Source: Sporothrix humicola (Eukaryota; Ascomycota; Sordariomycetes; Ophiostomatales; Ophiostomataceae). Taken from it: a DNA stretch of 64,000 nucleotides. Shown piece after piece: positions 21,656 through 32,690 of the stretch (position 1 is the first letter of the stretch; each line of letters starts with the position of its first letter). The notes under the pieces are model-generated. The model made no database searches and was not told where the DNA came from. It saw only the letters and a list, made by a program, of their open reading frames with translations. The DNA lies in the NCBI GenBank assembly GCA_021396245.1, contig WNYE01000046.1, positions 219,608 through 283,607 on the forward strand, written 5' to 3'. The translations under genes and the position numbers were made by a program.

Positions 21656-22429
21656 ATGCATCTCACGACATTCACAAGTCTACTGGGACTCCTCCCTGTG
21701 GCTCTGGCCGCGTGCTCCCGCGAGGCGCTCCTGGCCACCGCCGAGACGTACATTGCCGCCCAGCGCGCGGGCAAGACGGACGGCCTCAAGCTGGCCAGCA
21801 ATTTTACGTACCGCGAGAACAACAAGGTGGTCGATCTCGCCAAGGGTGTTTTGTCGACCAACGCCTTGGTCTTGGACACCAACCGGTCGACGGCGGACAC
21901 GGTGGCGTGTGCGTCGTACACGATGCTCATCTCGTCGGGCGGCAGCAAGCCGTACGTGCTGGCGACGCAGCTGCGGCACGACGACGGCGACCCGTCGGTG
22001 ATCACCATGATTGACACGATTGCGGCGACGACGGGGTCGCTCTTTTTCAATGCCAAGAAGACGCTCGGGTACATCCAGGCCGAGTCGTGGGCACCGCTCG
22101 CCACGGTCGACCAGCCGTCGCGCGACTTACTCAAAAAAGTCGGCGACGCATACCTGGACATGTGGACGGACAAGAACGCGGCGGACACGATCCCGTGGGG
22201 CACAAACTGCGAGCGCGTCGAGGGTTCCAGTCTAACCAAACCCTGCGGCACGAGCCTGCCGCACGGCGGGAGCACACAGCCCAATGCGATGCGGCGGTAC
22301 GTGATTGACGAGGTGGTGGGGTCGGTGGACGTGTTGTGCGCGTTCAACTCGCTGGGCAACTACCCGGACAGCCACGAGATCCGCGTGGAGGCAGGGAAAG
22401 TCAAGTATGTGCACACAATTACGGTGTAG
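21656..22429 (+). CDS. secreted DUF8021-like protein, 257 aa
   Basis: The first 19 residues are a signal peptide (LTTFTSLLGLLPVALAA, then C). The mature protein begins CSREALLATAETYIAAQRAGK and NFTYRENNKVV, a pattern I associate with fungal DUF8021 proteins, thought to have an NTF2-like cone fold at the N-terminus. The C-terminal half contains TIPWGTNCERVEGS, a cysteine-rich loop, RRYVIDEVVGSVDVLCAF and SHEIRVEAGKVKYVHTITV, again family-like. ATG 21656 is chosen because it starts the signal peptide; upstream in-frame codons are basic and unlike a leader. Tail-to-tail with the P450 gene 112 bp away. Catalytic activity unknown. Confidence 0.72.
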   Translation: MHLTTFTSLLGLLPVALAACSREALLATAETYIAAQRAGKTDGLKLASNFTYRENNKVVDLAKGVLSTNALVLDTNRSTADTVACASYTMLISSGGSKPYVLATQLRHDDGDPSVITMIDTIAATTGSLFFNAKKTLGYIQAESWAPLATVDQPSRDLLKKVGDAYLDMWTDKNAADTIPWGTNCERVEGSSLTKPCGTSLPHGGSTQPNAMRRYVIDEVVGSVDVLCAFNSLGNYPDSHEIRVEAGKVKYVHTITV

Positions 22430-22541
22430 GCAATAGGCAGACGAACTCTGCCGTCAGTTGTTTGTAGACTCATAATAAATTGATTGCTCTTCTGCTCTGA
22501 TATTTAATACATTTTCCCTTGCAATCTACCTGCTACGCACC

Positions 22542-24216
22542 CTACTTCTTCAACTTCCAGCCGTTCGCCATGTAGGTGTTCTTCCACTGCTTGGTCACCG
22601 GGTCCAGGTTCTCCGCCTGGGCGGTCTCCCACTCCTTCAAGACAATCTGCTTGCGCGCCTCGGAGCGCGGCCGGATAGTTGCGCGGAACTCCTCGGGCAT
22701 GCACACAAAGCCCTGCGTGAGCTTCTCCGGGTCGGGCAGGACCGGCTTGCCGCTGGCATCCAAGGCAGGCGTAATGTCAAAGCCCCACAGGATGCGTGAC
22801 ATGGCCAGGAACAGACTGCGCTCTGCCACATGAATGCCTGGGCAGATGCGGCGGCCGGCGCCAAAGGTGAACTGGTCGCGCTTGGCAGGGTCGGGGTTGG
22901 CCGAGGCCTCGCCGAGCGACTGGCGGTCGTCGATGTACCGATCCGGGTCAAAACGGCGCGCATCCGGGTGCCGCTTCTCGTCCATGTGGATGCCCCAGAC
23001 ATTGTTCAGGACGCCGGCGCCCTTGGGTATGAGGTAGCCATTGTAGTAGTCGTCTTCCGTCACTGCATGCGGGACCGCGCCCAGAATGGTAGTGGGCATC
23101 CAGCGGATGGTCTCCTTCATGATGGCGCGCACATACTGCAGGTCGGCGTCGTCGTCCATCGTGGGCAGGCGGCCATCCCCAATGACGTCGTCGATGATCT
23201 TTTGTGCCTTCTTCTGAATGTCTGGGTACAGCAGCATGGCCTGCACAAAGGCGTAGATGGTGTTGGATGTCGTGTCGGAGCCTGCCTCGAGCAGAGTGCC
23301 CGAGATGTAGCAGGCCTGGTCGTCCGAGAAGCCCTCCTTCTTCTGGGCCTCGGCCAGGCCGACACAGAAGCACGGCGCAATCGTGCCCTGGGCAATCTCT
23401 TCCTTGGCCTTGAACCAGTGGCTGAGGTACAGCTTCTTCTCCTTGCTGTGCAGCCGCTTGGCAAGCCGGTGCGTCGGGTTGAGCCACTCGGGGATGTTTC
23501 TCAGGAGGGGAAAGGCGTCTAGCAAAGCGGCCGCGCCGGTCTGGTTCAGGTCGGCAAACTCGCTGAAGCCGTCAAACAGCTGCATCAGCTTCTCGTCCCT
23601 GTACGTCGGCGTGCGCCAGCCAAACACCATGGTCGTCGTCAGCGCGTTGGAGTAGCGCCGGATGTGATACAGGAAATCGTCGGGCTGCGTCACCAGCTCG
23701 TACAGCATCTGCTTGTTCTCCAGCACCTGGTAGTCGAGGTACGCCTTGGACGCCGTCACGTTGAGCAGCGAGTGGATCAGCTTGCGGAAGCCGCGCCACG
23801 TCGGGCCGTAGCCCATCATCAGGAGACGCAGCGAGCCGCTGGCCAGCTTCTGGCCGACATACAGCTCGGGGCGGTCCGAGTAGATGTTGCTCTTTTTGTC
23901 GAGGAGGTCCTTGACGGCCTGGTCGCTGGATAGAACCACCAAGGTCTGCGTGCCAAGAATCAGGGAGAAGACGGGGCCGTACTGGTCGGCCCATTTGCGG
24001 AGCTGGAGGTGGAGGTCGCGTTTGGGCATCTGATCATTAGCATGCGTAGCAGTTAGACGAGTTGTCCCTGTCAAGACCTACCAAATGAATATTCCCTAGA
24101 ATGGGAATGGTGGGCGGTCCCGGGGGATAGGTCTTGGGCCGCCGGCCGACCATCAGCAGCCGCACAACGGCGGCCACCACCGCGAGGACGAGGATTGTTT
24201 GTTGGAGAGGGGTCAT
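22542..24216 (-). CDS. cytochrome P450 monooxygenase, 2 exons, 540 aa
   Basis: Microsomal heme-thiolate oxygenase. Exons 24216-24082 and 24029-22542, 52-nt intron (GTAGGT...GATCAG), phase 0. Exon 1 supplies the membrane anchor (TILVLAVVAAVVRLLMV) and the proline hinge YPPGPPTIPILGN. The I-helix is LLEAGSDTTSN with the oxygen-activating acid/Thr pair, ExxR is MKETIRW, and the PERF-like region is RRFDPDRY. The heme loop FTFGAGRRICPGIH carries the cysteine ligand. All key residues are present and length is normal. The general pattern is like the OrdA/CYP64-type clade of fungal metabolite P450s, but substrate cannot be inferred. The neighbours could indicate a small biosynthetic cluster. Confidence 0.93.
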
Positions 24217-25776
24217 GTCGAGGGCGTGTACAAAGAACAGAAAAAGAAATGAATAAAGGCGAGTGACAAGAAGACAAGAAAAGAGAAAGGAAGAGAGACA
24301 AGAGACAAGAACACACGATGGAGTGCCAAGTTGTTCTTATATCTACAAAGACTCGGCAGTGATATCATCATCTGTCACGGTATTGGAGGCTATTGTATTG
24401 ACTGCTACCACCACAGCACTCTCACTTGACCACCCCCGCCAATAAAACGATCTCTATATTCAATCGGCCATCTCCCGGCATCTGGGGAGATATGTGGGAT
24501 GGCCCAAACCAAACAAAAGGGAAAAGCCCCGAAAAGGGATGCCCCAAAATGCGGAGGAGTATGGGGAAGGGAGGAAGGGGAAAGGAGAAAAGGAAAGACA
24601 AAAGTGAAGGTCGGATTGTCCAGTTGCACGTCAATGTCGCCAGGTCTCAATGTCTCGTTGTCGCTGTCGTTGTGGCTGATCTAAAGTGTGGGGAAGTCAC
24701 AAGTGTCGGAGGTGTGTGGGATGGCGTGTCAGATAGCTTGGTGTCGGAGTAGAGGAGGTGTGTGGGAGAAGTGTGTTAGTGCATTTTAGAGTGATCATCG
24801 CCGGCTTTGACAACCACCGACAAACAAGATAAATGCACCAGAAGAGAGGCGCATGAGGGAAATTGATTCCCCCGGATCCTGGGGGTCTGGGGAGAACATA
24901 TATATATATATATAGATATAAAAGAATGGAACAATAAAAGACGAGAAATTCCTCGAATAGGATGAATTCGATTTAGAGACGCTCGACGTCACTGGACAAT
25001 GGTGTTGATGAGGACCATGGTTTTGATCGTCAATGGAGTTTCGTTATTGCAACATGCAACACGCAATTATAAAGACAAGTCCGAGTGAAAGCTCTGCTCT
25101 CTTCATAAAGCGTGCATTTTTATGTAGTGATTCCATCGTATCACAGACCAGACAAACCGGCATCCAGTTCATTTTACTTTTACTTTTATTTACTCCGTCT
25201 AATGTACTCCATACTTCCCGCGATTGCTTGCCGGCCACGGTAGCTGTAAGTGGAAAAAGAAAGGCTTGGCGACCCAGAATGCGGGGACAAAGGTCTGGTC
25301 GAGAACAAGCTGAAAGGTCACACCGTACACATCAAATGTGGCAAAATCCAATGTCGAGGCGGACAAATTAGTGCACTTTGAAAGCCCCTGCTGTTGCTTG
25401 CCGTTTAACAACGTCACAGCATCCACCTGTAGCAACATCACATTTCAGATTCACCTGCCCAAGCTTTATTCTCCATAAACTCAATTCTCCTTACATACTT
25501 CCTTGTTTTATCTTTCCCCACGATCCCCGACATCTCCATTCCTGCATCTCTCCGTCTCTCCCCGCAGCATCCGTACTGCCCTTGCCAGCCATCGCCCATA
25601 ACGTTGTCCGTAGCCCACTTCCTCCCTTGAGCTCCGACTTTCACTTCCCCTCTCTTAATCCCGTATCCCATTCTACCCCGATACCACCACGACAAGAAAG
25701 CTGCAGCAAGTCTGAAGCCAAGCTTAGGCTAGACGGGAAACAAGTTAGGTCACATTTCCCCGAGACAACTGCAGCC
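24217..25776. other. divergent intergenic region between the P450 and the C2H2/Zn2Cys6 factor
   Basis: 1.56 kb with no supported gene. Purine-rich near 24,240-24,310 (leader of the P450), an (AT)n run at 24897-24914, and CT-rich sequence from about 25,440 (leader of the regulator). Confidence 0.5.
24897..24914. repeat. (AT)n microsatellite
   Basis: Nine AT units in the divergent promoter region. Confidence 0.75.
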
Positions 25777-28074
25777 ATGTCCGACGGACAGCCACAGCCG
25801 CCAATACAAACGCAGACCCAATCACAAACCCAACCGCAACAACAGCCACCACCCACGCCCTCGGCCTCATCTGCATCCACGCCCTCTTCCTCTTCACCCT
25901 TTGCCTGCAATGCATGCTCCAAGACGTACAAGCGCAGGGAGCACCTGCAGCGGCATGTGCTGTCGCACGCTCCGGTCCCTTTACACCGGTGCTCGATCTG
26001 CGGCAGTTCATACCGAAGACCGGACGTGCTGAAGCGGCACTTTGTGACGTGCCAGCAGCGGCTGTCGGCGGGGACTTTGAGTCCGCTCAAAAGGAAAGCA
26101 TGCGACCGGTGTGTCCAAACAAAGAAAGGGTGCAGCACCGGGCAGCCATGCAGCAACTGCCGGGCCAAGGGTGTTGTGTGCGAGTATTCTTTTGTAAGGG
26201 GTGACGGCGGGAAGGAAGACAACGATGATGGAGTCGACGCCGACGACAAGGACACCGACCCAGACAGTCATGATAGTCAACTGGGCTTCGTGGTGGTGGA
26301 CAACCCAATGCAAGGCCTTCAGGATGGGATGTTGTCAACCCTCCCGGATGCTGGTGTGTCCGACATCATGCCCATGGTGGATTTGTCGGCGCCTTCACCT
26401 TTTGCGTACCTCGACAACATAACGGCCGATTTCCTTCTGGACAGCAGCCAGTCGCGCGACGTCCAAGTGCACAACACGAGCTGGCTGGACTTTTTGAACC
26501 TGACGGACGGCAGTACCCAAATGACGGAAGACGCCTCCACTGGCTTCTCATCGTACACATTCTACTTTCTTGACAACTTTACGAAAGAGACGGGCCTCTA
26601 CACATTTGACTGCGGCACGCCGCTGCAGGCCAAGCAGGTTGTCGACAGTCTAGCACACGACAACGACAACAATAACTCGCTGCTGCTTCACGCACAGCCC
26701 CCGCTGCAAGACCCTCTGATCGTCAAGACGCACCAGATCCTGTTCCGCATCCGCGAGGTCGTCACCGTCAAGCCGCGTAACAGCACCGTCACTCTCGACT
26801 GGTCGTCGGCGCTCGAGCAGCAGTGCCTCACGTTCTTTGCGCCGCCCAACCTGCACAAGTTTCTGGCCTTGTATTGGGCGCGCTGGCACCCCAACGTCAA
26901 CATTGTGCACCGCCCGACATTTGATCCTGTGGACGCCAAGTGTGTGCTGGTCGTGTCGATGGCCCTGATCGGGGCGTGCATGTCGCCCGACGAAGACGAC
27001 AGGCAGCAGGCGCGTGTGTGGTTTAACTGCGTCGAGGAGATTGTGTTTATCGACGACGACTTTGGCAGTCCGCTGCCCATGGACGGCACGTTTGACGCTG
27101 CCGCCAACAAGCGCAAACTGCACGCCCTGCAGGCGTCGTACATTGTCTGCCTGTACCAGAACTGGGAGGGCACTAATGAGAGCAAGCAGCGCATCCGGCG
27201 GTACCGCTTCAGCACGGTCGTGTCGGTGGCCCGCGACATTGGCATCGGCTCCGCGCGGCATGTCGACTATTCCGAATCAGAACTGCACGAGTTCCACTGG
27301 AAGTCTTTTGTTGCGAGAGAACAGCTGATACGGACCTTTTTGTGGATCTACCTTTTAGACCAAGCCTTTGTCATTTTCAACAACCTGCCATCGCGCGTCA
27401 TGATCAAGGAAATGGTCATGCACATGGCCTGGCCGGAATCCGTGTTCCAGGCGACGACGGCCGGCGACTGTGCAAGGGAGGCCCGGCTGTGGCTACGCCG
27501 GTCGGCCCCTCTGTCCGGCCTAACCCTTCGCTCCATTGTCGAGTCGTTCTGCTCCGGCACCATCGTCCCGGACGTCTGCCGCTGCTTTGCCGACCTGGGC
27601 CCCTTGAATCTATTTTGCATCGTCTCCGCCTTTCACTTTCTCATCTTCCAGAAGCAAAACTCGTTTGGCGGCGAGGAACAGCTCAACGCCATCCGCACCG
27701 GCCTCGCCAACTGGAAGGCCGTCTGGGAGATCTACAAGCGCGACTTCTCGACCGGACCCCCGCACACAATGGTCCCAGTACCCCTCCCCGGCACAGGCGA
27801 CACGACACCGCCGCCCGACATGTGGCGCCGCACCGGCTTCATGCGCCACTCGCCCGAGTACTGGTTGCTAGCCCACCTGGTGATCGACCGGCTGTCGGCG
27901 CAGCAGACCCAGTCCGAGCAGAAAGCCCTGAGTTCCGGCATCTACAGTCACCTGCACACCGGCCAGGCCGTCGACAACACGGCACGCGACCCCATCCTGC
28001 CGAAGTACGACGAGACCAGCATGCGCCAGGTCAACGACCTCATCTCGCAGTTTCAGAATGTGCAGTTGATGTAG
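25777..28074 (+). CDS. transcription factor with two C2H2 fingers plus a Zn2Cys6 cluster, 765 aa
   Basis: Nuclear DNA-binding regulator. After a Gln/Pro/Ser-rich tail (residues 1-48) come two C2H2-type fingers: FACNACSKTYKRREHLQRHV and HRCSICGSSYRRPDVLKRHF, the second ending in Cys (FVTC) in place of the last His. A fungal binuclear cluster follows immediately: ACDRCVQTKKGC then STGQPCSNCRAKGVVC (CX2CX6CX5CX2CX6C). An acidic linker follows, then the fungal transcription factor middle-homology domain from about residue 350 (FLALYWARWHPNVNIVHRP). ATG 25777 is the first in a sensible place; the open frame upstream is a CT-rich leader. No introns. The C2H2-plus-Zn2Cys6 arrangement is a known fungal subfamily. 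Targets unknown; the divergent P450 is a candidate. Confidence 0.9.
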   Translation: MSDGQPQPPIQTQTQSQTQPQQQPPPTPSASSASTPSSSSPFACNACSKTYKRREHLQRHVLSHAPVPLHRCSICGSSYRRPDVLKRHFVTCQQRLSAGTLSPLKRKACDRCVQTKKGCSTGQPCSNCRAKGVVCEYSFVRGDGGKEDNDDGVDADDKDTDPDSHDSQLGFVVVDNPMQGLQDGMLSTLPDAGVSDIMPMVDLSAPSPFAYLDNITADFLLDSSQSRDVQVHNTSWLDFLNLTDGSTQMTEDASTGFSSYTFYFLDNFTKETGLYTFDCGTPLQAKQVVDSLAHDNDNNNSLLLHAQPPLQDPLIVKTHQILFRIREVVTVKPRNSTVTLDWSSALEQQCLTFFAPPNLHKFLALYWARWHPNVNIVHRPTFDPVDAKCVLVVSMALIGACMSPDEDDRQQARVWFNCVEEIVFIDDDFGSPLPMDGTFDAAANKRKLHALQASYIVCLYQNWEGTNESKQRIRRYRFSTVVSVARDIGIGSARHVDYSESELHEFHWKSFVAREQLIRTFLWIYLLDQAFVIFNNLPSRVMIKEMVMHMAWPESVFQATTAGDCAREARLWLRRSAPLSGLTLRSIVESFCSGTIVPDVCRCFADLGPLNLFCIVSAFHFLIFQKQNSFGGEEQLNAIRTGLANWKAVWEIYKRDFSTGPPHTMVPVPLPGTGDTTPPPDMWRRTGFMRHSPEYWLLAHLVIDRLSAQQTQSEQKALSSGIYSHLHTGQAVDNTARDPILPKYDETSMRQVNDLISQFQNVQLM

Positions 28075-28177
28075 TGCGGACGATTTAAATCAGATAATAT
28101 TCAATTGTATTAATGTACAGTTGCCGTACCTTGGCATGATCTAATTGATTTTAATCTGATGTATCCTACTCTTTTGA

Positions 28178-29971
28178 TTACCAAAGCGTCTCGAGAGCAA
28201 AAGCCATAACAGCAAGCAGAGTGCAGTACGCCCAGGTGGGCATAGCATGAATTGCCTTGTCGCTGCCGCTGCTGCCAGTCCCAGTCGGCGTCCCAGACGG
28301 CGTCGACGATGCAGTCGGGCTACTACTGCTGTTGCCACTCCCACTCCCGACGATACTGTCCCCGAGAATCCTGTCCCAAAAGTCGCACATGCTGTAGTCC
28401 ACAACGCCGCTCTGCCACTCTGCCGTGCCATTCAACACATTAATGCCCAGCGACGCAGACGCATTGTACACCGGCCAGCCGGCCGCGGGTATCGCATCCG
28501 ACGCCATGTGGTCCCAGTGCGCGCGCATGGTGGCGCTGAGGCCCATCTCGGCGGCAGTCAGGTTACAAACACCGTTAGGACGCGGCAGGTCCGCTACCTG
28601 CCCAAACACAAACGGCAGTTCCGCCGTGTGCGCGGCGCCCAGCAGCTTGAGCACAGCCCAGTTCTGCGGGATGGCTTTTGCCCAGGAGCACGACGGCGTG
28701 TGGTTAAAGCTATATGTCCACACAGGGATGCCAGCACCGACGGCAGCGGCGGCAACCTGGCGGGCCGGACAGCGGAAGATGCTGTCGGTCCAGACGGCGG
28801 ACATGGCGGCAAAGGTTGGGTTGATGGTGTCGGAATAGCGTGAGACAGAATACGCTTCCTGAATAGCGGCGACGTCGTCGGCGCTCAACGACGAAATGCC
28901 AATCACGGCCGCAAACCCTTCCAGCCACGGGCCATAGGCCGACTCGTTGAGCGCCAAGACGCCGCCGCGCCCCAGAAACTCGCCCACGACAAAGAGCGTG
29001 CCCTCGGCGCCGACGGACCCGATAATCGAGGGCACACGCGGATGCGTCGGCGCGGCGGGGATAACGCTACCATCGACGACGAGGCCGAACAGGCTCTGAG
29101 CCGCGTTGGTCACAAACTTTGTGACGAGCGTGCGCACCGGTGTCGAGCGGAGACAGCCAACACGGCTAGCAACGTCAACATTGCCCGCACCATTGCCCCC
29201 ACAGGATAACGACGAAATGTACGCCGCGTTGGCCTCGGTGGCCGCGGTGAGGTTGGGCAGCGCACGGTAGTTGCCCGACTCGAGGACCGCGGCGTGGAAC
29301 AGCAACGGAGCCTGCGGGAGGCCACTAATAATACGGCTGTTGGTGGCGCCCGCCGACTGGCCAAAGAGGAGCACGCGCCCCGGGTCGCCGCCAAAGCCGG
29401 CAATGTTGTCCTGCACCCATTGCAAACCCAACAACAGGTCCTGGATGCCGTAGTTGCCCGTCAAACCCAGACCCTCGTCAACCAAAAAACCCAGCGGGCC
29501 CACGCGGTAGTTGATGCTGACCTGGATCGTGTCGGTGCTGGCCGCGCAGCCGTCGTACAGCGGGTTGGAGATGCTGCCGGCGACGTCCGCACCGCCAAAC
29601 ACCCACACCCGCACGGGCAGTTTTGAGGCAGGCGTCGCATTCGCCGGCGCCCACACGTCGATAAACAGGCAGTCCTCCGACTCGGCCGTCGATGACTCGT
29701 TAAAGGTAATGCTGAACTGCGGACACGCCGGCGCCGGTGTTGTTGCGTCGAGGATGCCGTCGTACTTTTCGTCATAGACCTGCGGTGGAGCGAAGCGCAG
29801 GTCGCCAACGGGCGGCTGGGCGTACGGTATCGACAGGAAGGCATTGACGTCGGTGGACGGACATTTTTCGCCACTCAATGTGCCGTTGAGCACCGTCACC
29901 GTCGGTGGTGTGTCGGCTGTGGCGCCGATGGCCGAAAGGAGAACGACAAAAGCGGGCGGTAGTAAATACAT
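28178..29971 (-). CDS. secreted type-B carboxylesterase with possible GPI tail, 597 aa
   Basis: Alpha/beta-hydrolase of the carboxylesterase/lipase type B family. Signal peptide at 1-19 (PPAFVVLLSAIGATA). Nucleophile elbow FGQSAGA, acid loop GSVGAEGTLFVV (Glu) and His loop GAAHTAELPFVFG are all present, and the N-terminal SIPYAQPPVGDLRF and SEDCLFIDVW motifs are typical. The oxyanion-hole motif usually HGGG reads FGGA here. After about residue 560 a Ser/Gly/Thr linker is followed by a hydrophobic end (WAYCTLLAVMAFALETLW), suggesting surface anchoring. Start ATG 29971. Divergent to the Zn2Cys6 gene 30434, tail-to-tail with the regulator ending 28074. Confidence 0.9.
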   Translation of the reverse strand: MYLLPPAFVVLLSAIGATADTPPTVTVLNGTLSGEKCPSTDVNAFLSIPYAQPPVGDLRFAPPQVYDEKYDGILDATTPAPACPQFSITFNESSTAESEDCLFIDVWAPANATPASKLPVRVWVFGGADVAGSISNPLYDGCAASTDTIQVSINYRVGPLGFLVDEGLGLTGNYGIQDLLLGLQWVQDNIAGFGGDPGRVLLFGQSAGATNSRIISGLPQAPLLFHAAVLESGNYRALPNLTAATEANAAYISSLSCGGNGAGNVDVASRVGCLRSTPVRTLVTKFVTNAAQSLFGLVVDGSVIPAAPTHPRVPSIIGSVGAEGTLFVVGEFLGRGGVLALNESAYGPWLEGFAAVIGISSLSADDVAAIQEAYSVSRYSDTINPTFAAMSAVWTDSIFRCPARQVAAAAVGAGIPVWTYSFNHTPSCSWAKAIPQNWAVLKLLGAAHTAELPFVFGQVADLPRPNGVCNLTAAEMGLSATMRAHWDHMASDAIPAAGWPVYNASASLGINVLNGTAEWQSGVVDYSMCDFWDRILGDSIVGSGSGNSSSSPTASSTPSGTPTGTGSSGSDKAIHAMPTWAYCTLLAVMAFALETLW

Positions 29972-30433
29972 GGCGAGGGATGCCCGTCAGCGGCAAGGAT
30001 GGAAGCAACACGCATAGAGCGATTGAGACATGAGAACATAGAACGTAGAGATCGGCTGTTGCCGCGTTTTATATTTATATGCGTAAGACTAAGATTATGG
30101 TAGCCCTTGTTTCCATTCATGAGTTTGCATTCGCGATTTTCTTGACCACCGAAACTTAATTCTTTGTCGACCAACCTAAATTCATAGCGTCGCACTCTCA
30201 CAAAGAGACTCGCGAAATCAACCCCAAAGAGGCAATTTTGAGGGAGCTAAGCCCAGTCAGGAAAGCTCCCCTTTCTGGTGTTGCATCGGGCCAATCCCTG
30301 CGGACCCTCCCCCGCTTGCCTTGACATATGCAAGGCTGCCGTCAGAGCCACGCAGTAGTCGGCATCATTCGACGCGTTGACGGCCAAGAGGTCCTTTTTT
30401 TTTGTATTTTTTCTCTTCACGTCCGTCGCCATA
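29972..30433. other. divergent promoter region between carboxylesterase and Zn2Cys6 factor
   Basis: 462 bp between two start codons pointing away from each other, so elements here may serve both. No clear paired CGG site was recognised. Confidence 0.5.
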
Positions 30434-32203
30434 ATGGTCGGCGTTGCAGGCCGGTCTAAGGCCTGCCACACGTGCAAACAGCGCCGGATTCGGGTAAGTA
30501 CAAGATCGAGCCCCCTGTGATGGCCCGTCCCGATGGACTAACACGCCCAGTGCGGCAGCGAACAGCCACGATGCAGCAACTGCGTCAAGTCCGGCCGCTT
30601 CTGTGCCGGCTACCAGCATGGCCATGCGTTTGTGCTCGCCAAACAGATGGACGCCGATGTGACGGCCGTTCACAGCAGTAGCAGCAGCATCGGCCAAGTT
30701 ACCCAAGTCACGCGCTGGAGGAAAACAAAGACGGTACCCAAGACTGTACCCAGTGTCGATGCACATGTCACAGACGACAAAAGGAATTTTGTTCAACAAA
30801 AACAAAAGAAACGCCTGCAACGGCATCTCCCGCTGCATGTCTCCCCCATCCATGCCGACCGCGACCAGTTTCTCAACATCTTTCTACACGCCTATCTTCC
30901 GCGGAGTTCCCGGCCTGATCTTTCTGCTTCTTCTTCTGCCCATTCCTCCCCAAGCTCCCCCAAGACGAGCAACTTTCTCCTCCTCCTCCCACGCCTGGCC
31001 GACATAGCGCCGGCTCTCGAGTATGCCATGCTCGCCCTGTGCGCCAACATGGTCGCTGGCGTCCACGGCCGGTCAGACCTTTCCTGCCGCGGCCGTGATT
31101 TGTATAGTCAGGCCCTCCGCAAACTGCGGCTGGCGATCCTCGACCCGCGCGCCCGTCTCGACGACCAGACGCTGGCGGCGACGCTGCTGCTGGCCATGTA
31201 CGAGTTCAATTATGGGGCGGAGGAGGTCCACGGCTTCCAAGTACATCTTGGCGGCGCCCTGGCTCTGTTGCGGCTGCGTGGCGCCGCGGCGCACACGGTC
31301 GGCCTGGGGCATGCTCTTCTCTTTGCCGCCCGGAAACCGGCACTCTTCCGCAGTCTCAGTCTTGCCGACCAAGAGAGCAGTTTTCTCGCCACGCACGACT
31401 GGCAGTCGCTGCCCTACGGCACCATAGCCAAGAATCCCCACGACGAACTCTGTGATGTTCTTGAACAAGTCCCGGGCTTGCTCGCCAGCATTCGCATCAT
31501 CAAGGCCGAGAAGCGCCTCCCCGCCATTTTGTCGTCTACACTCGACGCAGTGCAGCTCGCCTGGCGCATCGAAGAGGCTCTCGCCGCATGGTACGCCCGT
31601 TTCGAGGCCTCAATCTCCAAATCCGGGCCGCCCATGGTGCCCAAGCTGGCCCGCCTGCCGAGCGCCACCGACGACCCCGTCCTGGGCAAGTTGTATCCGG
31701 TGGCTTTCCACTTCATCCACTTTGCTATTGGCCAAGCCATGGTGTTGTATTGGGCCGGGCTCGTCATTCTCTACATCTTCTTGTTCAATACCGAGAAGCA
31801 GCTGGGGCGGCTCGCCCATGCAGTGGCTGCTTTGCCAGAGGATATCGCCCCTTGCACCTGCGGCCGTGGAAAAGACGATACGACAGAGTCTGAAGTGGAA
31901 AAGGCAAATCCCCGATGTGTCCGCCACTTTCGGCTGGACATGCTCCAACCACGCCGCGCAACACCCACGCCCCAGGCCGTCGCTGACCAGGTGTCCCAGT
32001 CGGTCGAGTATTTTCTGCAGGACGACATGGGTCTGCTCGGCACAACCCTCATCTTCCCGCCGCTGTTGATTATACGCAATGCCCGGCTGTTGTGGGACGG
32101 AGACAAAAATTCCGACAGTCGACATAGTCGTCAAGGCGTGTGGATCAACGAGATGATGCAGCGCATTGCAAAAGGAAACCGAATGACTGGACAATTATGG
32201 TGA
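30434..32203 (+). CDS. Zn2Cys6 transcription factor, 2 exons, 570 aa
   Basis: Exons 30434-30493 and 30551-32203; the 57-nt intron (GTAAGTAC...CGCCCAG) is phase 0 and splits the zinc cluster. Spliced cluster: ACHTCKQRRIR + CGSEQPRCSNCVKSGRFC, i.e. CX2CX6CX6CX2CX6C. The remainder is helical and resembles the fungal-specific factor domain seen in regulators with a short zinc cluster at the extreme N-terminus (DRDQFLNIFLHAYLP, LEYAMLALCANMVAGV, LYSQALRKLRLAILDP, LLLAMYEFNYG). No coiled coil after the cluster, so it may bind as a monomer or an atypical dimer. It may control the divergent esterase; this is inference from position only. Confidence 0.87.
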
Positions 32204-32690
32204 GATAATCGACTTCTCTCACGCCCACGCGCGTCTGAGCCTCGAGTTAGCAGATGGATGGCAAGCGCCCACTTCAGTGACAAGATAATTCAAAGCAAAC
32301 CAATTCGCACAATTGAATATGGTAATCTTCCTGTGACAGGACTGAAAGCAATTTCTCAACGTCGACTTGAACACCGTCTAACCAGATGCGACGGGATCCA
32401 CAATTTTGTTCCCCAACACTACATCGAAACGAAATGAGTGGTGATGTGAAAAGGGGGGGCGTGGTTGGCCTCATGCCGTCCCTCCCGTTCACTGCAACGC
32501 ATCGACGGGGCCGTATGTCAACATTGATGTTTTTTTTTTTGAAAGAAGAATTGAAAAAAAGAAAAACACAATGCAGTCACAGAAGACCATTTATGACTTT
32601 TTGGCCAAAAAGTTGACTTAACCATTCAAGCACACATCAAACTCAAGCCGTATGTTCAACCAACAAAGCCTTCACCATCAAAGCAGCAAT
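32204..32690. other. intergenic region carrying the left end of the ankyrin-gene duplication
   Basis: From about 32,391 to 32,479 this sequence is recognisably repeated at 41,904-41,958 (acgggatccacaatttt ... cgtggttggcctcatgccg), with a gap of about 30 bp in the right copy. A T10 run lies at about 32,528-32,537. Confidence 0.6.
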
